Source: Owenia fusiformis (lineage: Eukaryota > Annelida > Polychaeta > Sabellida > Oweniidae). Taken from it: 64,000 nucleotides of DNA. A program made the translations under genes and the position numbers. The stretch lies in the NCBI GenBank assembly GCA_903813345.2, contig CAIIXF020000007.1:32398698-32462697 (forward strand), in the 5' to 3' direction. Numbering within the stretch: position 1 is the first letter of the stretch; every line of letters begins with the position of its first letter. The notes under the pieces were generated by a model. The model was given only the letters and a program-made list of their open reading frames with translations. It did no database searches and was not told where the DNA came from. Below, piece by piece: positions 50,701-63,519 of this stretch.

Positions 50701-50974
50701 CACGAATCAAATTTTGGGACAAGGGTAAACTAAAATAGAGACATTTCCCCGATGCCATATGGTCAACACTTCAACAGCAGTAGAAAGAGTGGCCTTTAAT
50801 TTGAAAATTAGTACGGTACTATTGAGTCTTTTGATTTATAACGTCGTTCTGGTGCGTTGTCTTGTAACACCATCATGGTACTTCTTTAAATAGATTAGAA
50901 TGTTTGTTTGTATAAATTAAAGGTCTCCTCATATGAACGAATCCACTAAAAGCAGCTTGCGAATTGGGTAGATA

Positions 50975-51510
50975 CACTGGTGATCCACTCGATTACGCTG
51001 GTTACCAAAACGGTTTGTTTTGGTAACAAAATGTCGGAACGTCGAAGGAACGATTTTTCTCTTTTCCTTATTTCACACGTTGTAGGCAGAATTCCCACGA
51101 CATTTTTAACACAAACGTGCCTCAGCATCATATGTTTTAGAAAATGTACATATTTGCGAACAAATAGTTCAGAAGACAACAGAATCGTCGATTTAATTCC
51201 TCACTTAAGTTACATAAACGGTTTTTCGAAAAACAGTTAAGATCTGCACTTTTAACCCAAACCGTTAATGTAACTTAAGTGAGGAATTAAATCGACGATT
51301 CTGTTGTCTTCTGTGCTATTTTTTCGCAAACATGTACATTTTCTAAAACATATGATGCTGATACACGTTTTTGTGAAAAAACGTCGTTGGGATTCTGCCT
51401 ACAACGCGTGAAATAAGGAAAAAAAGAAAAATCGTACTTTCGATGTTCCGACATTTTGTTACCAAAACGAACCGTTTTGGTAACCAGCGTAATCGAGCGG
51501 ATCACCAGTG
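50975..51510. repeat. Foldback element, copy B (536 bases)
   Basis: This is a second copy of the family at 35819-36364. It begins CACTGGTGATCCACTCGATT and ends with the exact inverse CACCAGTG. Arms, inner hairpins (CCAAAACGGTTTGTTTTGG) and the CTTAAGTTACATAA block match copy A. The unique centre is present in the opposite orientation relative to copy A. Confidence 0.8.
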
Positions 51511-51594
51511 AGATAGTAAATTTAGGCGACTGGGAACGTTAACATGCGCAACGTTACGCGTGCTCCTGAAGCTGTCCGAAAAGAACACCCAAAC

Positions 51595-51895
51595 GATGTA
51601 CAACGTATAGGGTGTATCAACAAAAACTGTACCTAACTAACAATGAATATCTCCTCTGGCTCAACCAATAGGGTTTGATCAAAGAAAGTTTCCACAGTTA
51701 AAACTAGTTTGATGTTCTTTAAATTGGCAAAGTGTCACCACTATAGCAAATGCATGGCCCCTCTGCTGGCCGTTCAAACAATGTGCTCCAAAGGGGCACT
51801 GCGTCTCTGAAGACAGTTGCAGATGCTTGGCAAAGTTGTTATCATCGCGTATACATTATCCCTGGTTGAGGAAGTATTTATTGTTAGGTGGGTAA
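51595..51895 (-). mobile_element. Possible decayed DNA-transposon fragment
   Basis: On the minus strand the sequence ends GGTACAGTTTTTGTTGATAC followed by ACCCTA, which resembles a Tc1/mariner-type terminus. The frame before it gives short transposase-like pieces with many interruptions. No opposite end was found. The assignment is weak. Confidence 0.25.
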
Positions 51896-52561
51896 CGTTT
51901 CTTTGGTACACCGTGTACATGTACTAATGGGAACGAATTTTACTTAAGTCCTATTCGTCAGTACACGCAAATTGATTTGGTTTTTTTCGTTAATATGGCA
52001 GGGGGCTTTAAGCTCCACTAAAGTTCACTCACAATTAACAAATTTTCCAAGGTCCAGTACTACGAGCCTTCTGGCCAAATCAGTTAAGGGCAAATCTTTT
52101 CAATCAGCAGTTTTTAAACCATTGTTTGTGTGAACTTCATTTGAGATTAAGCTGTTGACGAATCTAGAAAGATGTAAAAAGCAATCCACTCCGTCATTTA
52201 TATAAATTACATAAATATAAAAATGTTTTCACTTCTATAATGTGAAAGCCAAATAATTTCAAATTCAAGTTAAAGCCTACTTTTGGTGACAAATTGGACG
52301 CTTTATACATTTCTGCTTATATGACGTATATTCAGTGTTCATTCCAATCACTTACTAGCGATTTTACGTGACTTTTCCTAAATAGACCATTAACCCTTTT
52401 CTCAAAGAAAATCAACGATCCCAAATAACGTTTCATCGCGTCTTTTTTCTTTCACTTCGAAACATTGAATTATACTCGAAATGATCCAATTTAAGTGTAC
52501 CAAATGGCAACACAGGTAATTCACATCAGAATACATCAACGTCCATATCTATGTAACGTTG

Positions 52562-55500
52562 TCACACTGCACCTATAACTTGTTGCTCCAGTTTCCGCTG
52601 TTCGTCGTCGGCGTCATCGTCCATTATGGGAAGGCCGTTGCTCACTCCATTCCCATTCATATGACCATTCTGGTCATAGTCATCGTCAAGCATTATCTTT
52701 GTCTGTCCATTGGAATGATTCTCAACGGGCGGGGCGTTTTCTTTTTCCTTTTCCTTTTTGTCGGCGTCATCCTTTCCACCGAACGCAGTATCATCTCTCA
52801 TTCCTGATGCGTCCCATACACGAAGCGTTGCGTCGTGAGAACCAGTGAATAGCTTCCCCTCACTGATCTGAAATAACATATCTTCATTGCTAATTACATC
52901 AAATTATACCATACAACGCAAGCTTACAATATGCAGAATTACCTAGTCACTATGTATCTGTCCAAACATTTCAACCTAGTTCTAGTTGAATTTCTCAGAA
53001 AATCTTTTATCTCCACATTAAGATTCGCAATTCTATTATATTCTAAAACTTCCAAAAGCCTGTTGTGTTTGAATCTTAACAATTCTTTAACTACAACAGG
53101 ACAGACAAATGACGATGATTTCATAATTATGATAAAATTGTCAGAAATGAACAAGTTTTGACACATTGTAGGGTACCCTGCGCGCAGAGTCTAGTTATAA
53201 ACTACCGCGAAGACAAAGCTCTCTTTTAGAAGTGCAGTCTAACGAATGCAAAGGGTAATTGTAGGGCATATCTGTATATGCCAAACTTTTAGAGTGGGTT
53301 TACAACCACAATCTCTAAGAGGGTGTAGTCTAATGTTTGAACAAAACGGGAAAATGGCGAAAGATGCTATGATTACCATCGAAAATACTTCTGATTTTGT
53401 TAAAACAGTAAACAATAGTGATTTTAACAGTGACGTGCAAAAACTAACCTGCAAACAATTGACTGCCGATTCATGTCCTTTGAAGCTCCTCTTTAGAGCT
53501 CCAGATTTTGCGTCATATACTCGGGCAAGATTGTCACCACATCCAGTAAACACTGAAAATGAAAAGCATAAGCCTATATGCTCGGTGAGGAATGTCACTT
53601 TTAGTTGCTAGTAAGATGACCTTCGACTATTATTCTTATTGCTTATACGAGTATTTTATTCCATCATGGTGAAATTCCCTGCAACCTAACTTTGTCAATG
53701 TGACTTAAATATATTCTGTATTTACTATTTACACGCACCCTCAACTTAGCGTGGGATACGAGAATGAAATGACGTCACTGGTGGGATACGCCTCGTGAAA
53801 TACAGACTTTCTCTGGCAAAATATTTTCTGTATTTAACTCGAATCATTGAATAACTTATATTATTATTTCTCTGTAGTGAACACATATGGAGCCCAAAAT
53901 GTGTTCCCAATTGGTAGATGTTCACTCCATAGAGGCAATTTCATACAGAAGTCAGAGGAATATTTGATAAGAAGAGATGTTCACTAGAGAAAGATATTCA
54001 TTGATACAGGTTTTACAGTGCAGCACGTTTACCAAGACTTTTTTATAATTTCAGTCTATGCAAAACGATGAATTTCATGAATTTCAAATAATCACAAATT
54101 AAATCTGTATTGGGATCATCTTATAAACAGTAATATTATGTGGTAAAAGGTTATACATCTGTCGAATTGCAGGATGTCTGTGTGCTATTTCGAATAAATT
54201 CATATTAGCCCTATTTACACGACACGTGACATTCCAAGACGTCTTGGCGAAAACGTATTAGAAATATTATGTTGAGTTTACACCATATTGATTCATGTTG
54301 ATTTCAGTACAAACCTCCGAAAAATGCGAAGAGTGGTCGTTTTTATATCTCAGATTTACGTTACCCCAGATTTCCCAGATGCTACTTGTCATAATTCAGG
54401 AAAGTGATTTGTGACGTTCTCTCTTCTAAGGGTACTTTTAAAAGATATAATTTGCATCAAGGAGGATTGGCTCCCAGGATCGAAACTCGATATTTTCCAA
54501 CAATGAAAACGTCGAAATGTCGTTATTTTCTGAAATTAAAACCGACTATAAATTCAAAATAAACAGTTCAAAAGATTCGAACCAATATCTCGATCATTTC
54601 TTGTGAGTTTTGGAATTTTTCGTTTGGAAATAAGACCAAAATTCACGATTTAAATGTTGAAGTGAACAAAATGGCGGCTGTTTGAATTCGAATTTTGTAT
54701 TACGACATACCCATATATGGGACAGAATATCGGTGGTGCACTCTGGGAGCCAATCCTCCTTGATTTGCATCTTATATTCTTAACGTAGTTCACAGTTAAA
54801 ACTGCTCCGTCACAGCTGACAAAAAATGTAAACATTTTTTTTTTTTTAAATATTAAAAATACCCAATACGTCAAGATATCATTAATGCCTTCAGAGTTAT
54901 GCTGAAAACATATATAAATAGTATCGTGTCACTATATTGTACCATTAAAAAGAAACAAAAGAAATGGTACATTTTTAAGTATGAAACTCCTGCGCCGTTT
55001 TCAATAGCTTATACTCTTAGCGTCGTTGGACTTCACACAAAAGTTAAAAGTTACCCGCAAATGATATACCCATTGCATGGAGTAAGACATTTTCTATAGC
55101 GAAACATATGAGTAAAAAAATAAAGTATGTGGGTTTAGTGTTTCTATGCAAAATAGCACGCTCCGTCACAGCGGACAAATTTTTCGATACCAGCCTGTGA
55201 TGTTACATGGTAAGAAGTTATAGAACTGATTAACTTTTTTCGCAGCCATCTTGCTTTCTGGGTCATGAAGCCCACACTGCTATGTTTTAGGTACGATATT
55301 GTTCATCCTGTGCCTTGTTTTCATTGTACTGCAAGATAAGGTTTTTGGAAACCCTATAGACAGACCGTAATCTTGGACACAGACTGGAGTCTAACACAAT
55401 TTAACACTTGAGGTCATCCTTGAGCGACAAAGACATCCTCCAGCGGACATTTCCCAGAGACAGACCTTAGTCTAAACACTCACTGAGACTCACATGTTGT

Positions 55501-58500
55501 CATCTCAAATATACACAAGCAGTAGACAATGTTAATGTTCATCATGTGCAAAAAGAGGTTCCTTTTATTATATACTCATAAAATATATACTCATGCAATC
55601 TGTTCCCCACAGCTAGTTCGATCATTGGGGTTCGAAATGAGTTACCGAATATCGCGAAAGATGATAATATGAACAGCAAATTGAGTGAAGCAGTGCCCTC
55701 TTTGCACCATGCTACTCATCTCCTTTCTTGAAACGGCCTTTGTACCCTTGAAAAGAGTTGCGATGAGTATCCGAATGCCTTCCCTCCGAAACCAAAACAG
55801 TTAACTACACTACACTACACTACACTACACGACATAAAAACTCACATAATCCTTCGTGGAACCGGACGCAGCTTACTGTGTGCCTATGACCCTTAAATAT
55901 CCTCGTGCAGTCTCCGAACTCAGGAACCCAGGATCGAGCTGTATGGTCCGAACTCCCCGAATACAATATTTTGTTCACCAGCTGAAAGAAAATTCATGTT
56001 ATGCATGATACCTGGTTTAATATTTCAATTACAAAGGTCATAAATGATGAAAAATCTTATGGATTAAACTTTGTTACCGAAAGGTGACTTCAGATTGACA
56101 AATCTATGAGAGGAGTGAATTTTGAAAGTTGCTTCCCGATTAAAACTAATATCAAAGGTAGAACAGAATAAAAATGGTGCGAGATCTCCTGTGATATGTT
56201 GCTATTGAGTTATAGCATTCGTTCGACTTCACTTCTTAAAAGAGAGCTTCGCCTTCGTAGTTTATAACTAGACTGCGCGCATGGTATCTATTAAGGTACA
56301 CCAGAAACGCTCGGATAGCTAAAAACAGCAACATTTTTCCAGGGGGAGCTGACCCATTGGATTGGCCAAATATAGCTTTACTGACACAGTATGTTTAATA
56401 ATGAAAAGTAAAACAAATGTTCTCTAAAAAGAGGTTTTGACGCATTCTAACTCCATCATTTTGCCTTGCAAAGCATTGACGGTTTGAGAAGCAAGCAGAT
56501 GACCGCAATGATTTAGTTTATAACAAGGCTTTCACAAATTTGACTAGATGGAATGGTGATATCGATTCCTTTGAATAAGGTTTGTAATGTGAACAATACT
56601 TGTACTTATGACTATTTCAACATACTCTATCGCATTATGACTATTATCATCAGTATGAGACAATCGATCCTGTTTCAACCACGGGTCTCGACTTTGATCT
56701 ACTGTTAGGGAACATTCAAACAAAACATTAATTCACAGTCTCCTAATCACTCTACCACTGTCGCTTACAATCAGATACTCTGTTCCCGTGACCATCTCGC
56801 TTTGCTTTTTCAAACTTCACACCTATTTAAAGGCGAGTTTCTCTACCCCGTTTTAATAAGAGATATGATTTTATCTCAGATCTAACCTTTGCAATCAGAA
56901 GAAAGGGTATGTTTTCCCCAATCCTCTGAAAATTCTAGTATTTTACCTCAATTATCTGACCTTGTTAATTGAAACATAAAGTAGGTTGAACAATTTCAAA
57001 TCAGGGTGCCTATACACATTGTAGTACGGGACCATGAAGCATCTTGATTGTCAAAGATGACCATTAACCACCAGGTCCAGTGTGGTCTTCTGATAAACCA
57101 TCATACACCGACGAAATCCCAAAATAACAAAGCTCGCAAAAGGAAAGAGGGTTTGTTTATTCTATGAATGCTTAGGATGATTTCTTTCTTTGAATTGTGG
57201 TGTATACTAAGTAAAATTTTCAGGATACGCATATTGACCCAGTTCTCAATAAACCGGCATTGTTAAAATCCCATCTCGACACTAATCTAAATTTTCGGTG
57301 TCGTATTTTACGGTGAGAAAATACTCATGGCCAAAGGTACAACTGGAATCACTTGCGAAACCACGCATGGTCTTAAGTTCTTAACACAATGGTTGCAATG
57401 GGGTATTTTGTATGACATACTTTTGGAGGGAGGTATATCGGGGGTGAGACAGGCTATACAAGATATTGTTCCAAGATGAGGGGTATGATGATGGCTGTGG
57501 TAAACGATGGCAGTGCGATTGCTATGAGAGGTAAACATCTGTGTTCGTTTGTTTCATCTCCATGACAACATATTGCTAATGGAGTTTGAGATGAGAGAAC
57601 ATTTTAATAATTCATCCGCTTTATTTGATGGGATGATCAGCACAAATATGATGTTGATTAAATGTTCAATCCAAACTCCTTACCAGGATATTGAACTTGT
57701 TGGCAATGGTTTTCACATGTTCTCAATGCATTTGCAATTGTCCACGGTTTTGGACATATGGTATATGAGTAAAACACGTGAGGATTGTTTTTGGCAGCGG
57801 CACACCTGACCGCGTGTACAGGTGTAATGGAACCAAAGCCCAAGGAGTCTTACTTCAAGACCCTGGACTATCTACTCTTATAACTAATCAAGGATTGGCC
57901 AGGGACGATTTGGAATCAATGTGAAGCCATCTTTATTTGTTTGTTTCAATTTTTGATCATTGTGAAATTTGAGTGTTTAAAAACGAAAATATGTGATTTG
58001 TGAACTTCATTTCTAATCAATTAACTTTCTGTTAATCCCCATTCAAGTTTTATTGTCCCTGGGAATGCCATATTTAAGCTTACATTATTTGTCCCCGATT
58101 GTTTTGACCCTTTATCATTGACCTTTGACAACACATGGATTCCATGGTTCATATCGAAACATTTGGTCTTGAATGGCATCTGCAATGAAGGACTTAATAG
58201 TACCCAAATTAAAGCTTCCATGTTATCAAATATGCGTTTCAATACAATGAGATAGACCTGACACGTTGTGACCTTGATCTACAAAGTACTACTTCTAAAC
58301 TTTGACCTGCCAATGACCCCTTCAAGTGGGTCTCTCGCTCTTGAAGCATATGTGTATGTATCGGCTGGTGTAGAAAAGGTCAGATAGCCACATATTAGAT
58401 ATTGGAGTAAGATACTTACGGTTATACAAATGATAGCCCCTTGGTGCCCTGCGAATAGTTTGAGCTGTTCTCCTTTGGTAATGTCCCAGCTTCTGATAGT

Positions 58501-59202
58501 ATTATCAGTCCCACCAGTAAATAATGTTCTCCCTACTGGGTCCGTAGTCATACAAGTTACAGCTCCAGTATGACCTTTAAAAGTTTTCAAACATTTGCCA
58601 GTTTCGAATGACCAAGACTTCGCAGTGAAATCCGGTGATCCTGATATAAGAATATCCTTGCAATCTTCATCGTTTTCTTCCCGTTCCTCGTCGTCAAATT
58701 CATAATCATCTTCACCGGGAATAAAGATCAGTGGGTAGACACCTCTTTTGTGACCGCTAAACACGCGAATGCACTCTCCCGTGTCAAAATCCCAGCATCT
58801 GGCTGTGCGGTCATAAGAACTACTGAAGACAAAGTCCCCGGTACAAATAATACGATTGATGAGCGAATTGTGACCACGAAATATACATATACAATCACAA
58901 GTACTCATGTCCCATTTACGTACAGTCTTATCCGCACTCCCGGTCAGGACATAGTTATCCTCAATGAGGATGCAATTAACGTAATCCTCATGCCCTTGGA
59001 GGATTCCGATGCATTCACAATGTTCTGATTTTGTGCTCCATAAACGAGCCGTTTTGTCCTCACTGCCCGAGGCAAGAACGGAACCATCCTCGCTCAAAGC
59101 CATACAATTGATTCCATTCTCGTGTTCAGCACACACCTCTAACTCAAACGTCTTACTTTTGGTCGTGTCGTTTTTCGACCCGCACATTCCCATCTTGAAC
59201 AT
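52562..59202 (-). CDS. WDR86: WDR86, WD repeat-containing protein (four coding exons)
   Basis: The protein is a WD40 propeller of about 439 residues, best matched by WDR86 (376 residues in human). Exons: 58420-59193 (start), 55846-55981, 53449-53552, 52562-52867 (TGA stop). Phases 0, 1 and 0 agree at the three junctions. Repeats include GSVLASGSEDKTARLWST, NYVLTGSADKTVRKWDM, FVFSSSYDRTARCWDFDTGE, ILISGSPDFTAKSW, LFTGGTDNTIRSWDI, ILYSGSSDHTARSW, LFTGCGDNLARVYDAKSG and LFTGSHDATLRVWD. Exon 2 (55846-55981) was found by eye on the minus strand. The start is probably Met at 59193 rather than 59202: it gives MGMCGS, an N-myristoylation-type start, and human WDR86 also starts MGGGGS. There is an acidic loop (GEDDYEFDDEEREENDED) in the middle and a long acidic C-terminal tail. 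The cellular role of WDR86 is not well known. Confidence 0.9.
53181..53252. repeat. Inverted repeat, left copy (WDR86 intron 3)
   Basis: CGCGCAGAGTCTAGTTATAA, then AAAGCTCTCTTTTAGAAGTG and AACGAATGC match the reverse complement of 56215-56282 over roughly 70 bases with a few differences. Confidence 0.7.
54441..54780. repeat. Miniature inverted-repeat element in WDR86 intron 2
   Basis: The 37-base arms (GATATAATTTGCATCAAGGA, GGATTGGCTCCCAG at the left, with their reverse complement at the right) are nearly identical. They enclose about 265 bases with no coding sign. No clear target duplication was seen. Confidence 0.7.
55804..55830. repeat. Pentanucleotide microsatellite (ACTAC)n
   Basis: About five perfect copies of a five-base unit lie beside WDR86 exon 2, on the intron side. 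Confidence 0.85.
55982..58419 (-). other. WDR86 intron 1
   Basis: A 2.4-kb intron between a phase 0 donor and a phase 0 acceptor. Apart from the right copy of the inverted repeat at 56215-56282 I see no feature. The minus-strand open frames at 57308-57538 and 57658-57843 look random. Confidence 0.6.
56215..56282. repeat. Inverted repeat, right copy (WDR86 intron 1)
   Basis: The reverse complement of this segment (GCGCGCAGTCTAGTTATAAA, AAGCTCTCTTTTAAGAAGTG, GAACGAATGC) matches 53181-53252. The two copies lie about 3 kb apart and bracket WDR86 exons 2 and 3. Confidence 0.7.
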
Positions 59203-60893
59203 GTCTTATGACTTAATCATAGAATGTTTGAAAGCACGAACGTCAGGGTTGTTTATGAAATATTTATGTATTTAGTAGTTTGAACTAGACTTCATTTCTT
59301 TAGCCGTTGCTCAAAATCGATAGCAATATCTCCACATACGTATCTACAGCAACCTTATCCCAACATTTAACTTTCGCATATCTACGTCGAGATATTTGCA
59401 ACTTATAAGATAGCAAGTTATTCCCGATGAATATCTTTACACATAGCGGCCGGCATATTTTCAAATCGCCAGTCAATAATTTTCAGTTATGCTCGGGCCG
59501 GTGGTGCTCACAAACGCCTATCCTCCCATAAAGCTTGTCCAGAGATTTCTACTTTATTAAACATTTACACAAATAGCCTCCTGTCTCAATCTCTACAGTT
59601 CTGTTCGCATTGTGATTATTTCAATTGACTATGCCATCCTAGTTTCAAATAGACTGTGTATTGTCATCTACCTTTACTCTATAATGGAGCAATATATAGA
59701 TCCGGAAAGTAAGTAACATTCAGTAACTTATATAAGTTCGATATTGCTTTAATATTTAATAGAACATCCGCTGGGTCGATCGTGACATCACGTTTAATAT
59801 TGTCGATGATATTATTAAGCGAAGCAAATAATTGTTGAATGCCGTAGCTGATGTTTTATTCCATTATTGAGTTACTTAAGACCGTGTTGTCATCTTCCGT
59901 TTTTAATATTCACATACTCATGCTATTACTGTCATGTCGATTGGGCGGATGACATCGATGTTGTTTGGGTGGCTTGTTTTCTGTCGCTGAAGACGTCATT
60001 CTTTGATTTTTGGATCCACTTTTGTTACATGTTATAGTAAAAATACCTGGAATAAAGTAGATATTGCTTTTTGCACTTCTAATTCAATATTCGCCACTCT
60101 CTTAGTTCCACCTTCGGGTTACGTTATTCTACACAACGCCATGGCACAACTTCTCTATTCAAAGACTCAATCGATTTACTGTATCCGCATCGCACAGTTG
60201 TCTTTTTGTCGCCATAGCGACCAGGTAATACTCACCTATAGTCGCTGCTTACAATCATATATAATCTATGGATCGCCTTTAGTAATTATTTGTTTTATGT
60301 CGATCGCGATTGAAATGAAATGCAGCTATCTCCTCCATAAGTTAAAGGGCGTATTTTCTCATTCATTAGAATAATTATTCAACACTGCAGTAAATCATAT
60401 GACAACTATTTACCCTTTCCAATAGCTTGTCCCTTAGGGTAACAGTCAACTAATGGAGATTTAGAGATGGGCTATATTGATATTCACGTATGACAAATAT
60501 TTAGAAATAACCAGATTCGTGTAAATAAATGGTCGTATTTATCATTTAAAATTCATTTAAACATCATCCTTTTTACTATTAGACTGAATATTTGAATTTG
60601 AAAAGAATTCTGAATTAAAAAGGCTGTAATTGTTCATACAATTTTTAGATGTTTAAGGCATATTTAAAACCCTGATATAGTTTTAGAAATAAACAGTTTT
60701 GATAAGATTTAAATGAGCCCAATGGCTGTCATAGCCTTTATGATGGTTTCATTATGAAATGAATAAGTGAAATGAAAGCGTAATATTCACTACATCCTAT
60801 TTTAATATTGGTTTCCGACTGGTTAAGGCTTGATCAGACGATTATCTCGACTCAGAGTGTAGATGAAGTTCTCTTTTAAGTAAAATCAAACTA

Positions 60894-61510
60894 CAGGGTG
60901 GGCCAAAAAAACGCCACTTTTTTTTCGAGACACTATTACTTTTTTTATTTTCCAACCTACATACCCCAAATTTTGCAGTTATATAGTGCCAAGGGTTCTT
61001 AGTAATAATATAATGTAACAAGTCCTTCAACTGGGATTATATTTGATCTAAAAAGAGGAATTCAATTGGTCCGCCACCCCATTTGATGATAGATTTTAGT
61101 TTTACTCGCCTTGCTGATATAGCAGTATCAATGACATGTTAGCTATATTTTTTTCAACGTGTCTTAATTGCCAGCTTTAATTTTTTAGATCGGATGCCTC
61201 CATACCATCTCCTGGAGACCTCCACATACCCTATACTCACTTGGGTTTGAATTAGGGCTATTAGATTGCGGTCATCAAGGCGTATCAGTTTAGGAACATT
61301 ATGCAAATTATGCTTATTTCTCATGGCATACCACATGTTTAAGTGAGACGCTGGTGACATATTTTATTCAAGTAAAAGTGTATAATTCATGATCAATGGC
61401 TAGATAACAACCTCAAGTTTCATTTGGTATGTAAATTATGATTTTGTCTCAAAAATTAAAAAAAGTTATAGCATTTTGAAAAAAAAGTGGCGTTTTTTTG
61501 GCCCGCCCTG
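60894..61510. mobile_element. Tc1/mariner-type non-autonomous element (617 bases, TA target site)
   Basis: The ends read CAGGGTGGGCCAAAAAAA and, reversed, CAGGGCGGGCCAAAAAAA. The terminal repeats run about 31 bases, and TA flanks each side. The element is too short for a transposase. A minus-strand open frame of 68 codons inside (61154-61360) has a stretch, VSIGYVEVSRRW, faintly like a transposase helix-turn-helix, so it may be an internal deletion derivative. Confidence 0.8.
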
Positions 61511-61928
61511 TATATCGGAAGTGTATAGAGGCTCTCATAACAATGCTAAACTATTCATAAGTGGAAGAATATGCACTTGCACAAATTAAACAATTAACTG
61601 ATATACAATAAATCAAACACTATCTAAGTGTATCTTGGTGATAATTTTATTCAGGTTTAATACACAAAGAATATGATACATCATATGTACAAGATAACAA
61701 AATAAAACAGGCACTGGACGGTTTCATACATAATAATGCTATTGGAATTGTGTAATCAACTATACTTAGCCCAATCCCTGACAGCAGTAATCAATGGTTG
61801 AATTGTAGAAACAGTTTCAATGACCTGCAACTTGTATAATTACACAAAAACATAAGTCATCAATAAGTCTCATTATAATTAAACAAATACATCAAATAGA
61901 CTAATACAATGTAAAACAAGTTCGATAA

Positions 61929-62341
61929 GGGGAGGCATCAAAAGATCAATGTCTGATAGAAAACTAAATAAATCTAGTTTGGGGGGGAGGGGGTCAAAGC
62001 TATTTCAGTTTGCTATCCGACAAATTTCAACATTTAAATTTTTCGCAATTTCGACTCGAAATGCCTTGGAATGGTTTAAAAATAAAGACTTTACCAGATG
62101 CCTTCTTCACCAAGATGCATGCAACATGGAATATTATGCCTATTTTTGTTGGCACATGTTTTAAGAATCATAAATAAGTTATAGTACTGGCCCCATGAAA
62201 GTCCAAATTGAGTCGCTAAAACATGTGAAAAGTCCGCGATCAACTTTCATTGTATTTAGTTTTGAGGGGGAGGGGGGGGGTCCAACTCAAAACTAGATTT
62301 ATTTAGTTTCCTATCAGACATTGAACTTTTGATGCCTCCCC
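61929..62341. mobile_element. PIF/Harbinger-like miniature element (413 bases, TAA target duplication)
   Basis: The left arm GGGGAGGCATCAAAAG and onward for about 60 bases is repeated in inverse at the right end, closing GATGCCTCCCC. Each side is flanked by TAA, a 3-base duplication of the TWA type known for PIF/Harbinger elements. G-runs sit at the inner edge of both arms. No coding part was recognised. Confidence 0.7.
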
Positions 62342-63519
62342 TAAATGCAGGCAATCTTACAATTTTCTGTTATGGTATAATTCACAATTTCAAAGTTTTG
62401 GTCCTGGTGAATTTATTCATTAGCAACATGTAGAAACACTACATTCAGCTAATATTCAAGTGGAAATTACATATAATCAAAATGTGTTTTAAAGAAATGT
62501 CAATGAGACTTAAAAATAAATTATTGTGTGTACAGGTTTTATTTATATTGGTTTTTCATTCCAAAGATTTCTCATGAGAAAATCATTTATTTACATATTT
62601 TGGACGGATTATTGTGCAAATCTGGACGGATTTTGTGTAAAAATAAAATGTAAACCAATCTACTTTGTATATACATGAATATAGTTCCGACATGTTGTCA
62701 GAAATCATTTTAATTCTATGTACACTATTTTTTACACACATTTCTTCAAAAATGCAAATTTATGTAAAAAGTTGCATATAAGCGAGTTCAGGAATTTTTA
62801 GATTTCCTGAATTGTGGTACAGAATTATTTTTACTTTAATCAGATTGTGTCATGCAATATAATAAATTATTTATAGCCAACCCTTACCCAGAATTTCACC
62901 TCAGTCATATTGTAATTCTTAAAAAATATGACCAAAAGAAAGTTAAATGATTCATACTAGTATTAGGTTAGATTAAGGGAATGTTTTTTCAGATTAAGAC
63001 ATTATTGATGATCAGACAATCAAAATTATGTCTATCATGATGAAAAAATGGGAAGGTAGCAAGCTATCTGCCTGATATCACAGTATCCAAACTCATTAAT
63101 CTCTCTACTACTTGTATAACAGTATGTACATATATGCAAAAACGTCAAGATATATAGTCAGTCACATTTGTTGCCAATAAGATCATTCCCATGTTTTTTC
63201 CTGGGGCCTTGCATTCGACTGCATCTCTATGGAATATTCTTTAAATGTTTATACAGTCTAATGCAAAGTCATAAAAACATGGCTCATGGCCAGTTAGGCA
63301 CTTGTTCAATGGATTTTTCAAGGCTTTGGATTAGACTGTATCATTGTGGACGGAATTAAAATATCACAATTACTTATAATTTCTAAATTTGAAAATCATT
63401 TAAAACTGCAAAGTCCAAGCTTTGTGTTAAAAGAAATACGCATGTGTGTTAAAACAACTTCTTTCATCATTTATTCAGGAGACTGAAGACTGACTTCTGA
63501 ATGTTTACAAAGAGTTTGA

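Larger units (their letters stand above)
47759..52561. other. Spacer between the neurexin-like gene and WDR86
   Basis: It should hold the promoter of exon 1a (near 47.8-48.2 kb) and the 3' untranslated region of WDR86 (below 52562). It contains foldback copy B and a possible transposon remnant, listed separately. I see nothing else I can support. Confidence 0.5.

Noticed and set aside
50946-51505. Several 70-90 codon frames in the foldback copies (also 35781-36369)
   Set aside because: They appear on both strands with similar peptides because the element is a palindrome.
55846-55981. Absence of a WDR86 blade between the exons at 58420 and 53552
   Set aside because: The missing blade was found on the minus strand at 55846-55981 with matching phases, so the gene is not truncated.
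1899-59202. WD40 tail captured from the neighbouring WDR86 gene
   Set aside because: The two propellers show no special likeness in blade sequence or exon structure; both being WD40 proteins is not enough.
60003-60374. Plus-strand 123-codon frame
   Set aside because: No recognisable domain, composition like the flanking spacer, no clear splice or promoter context.
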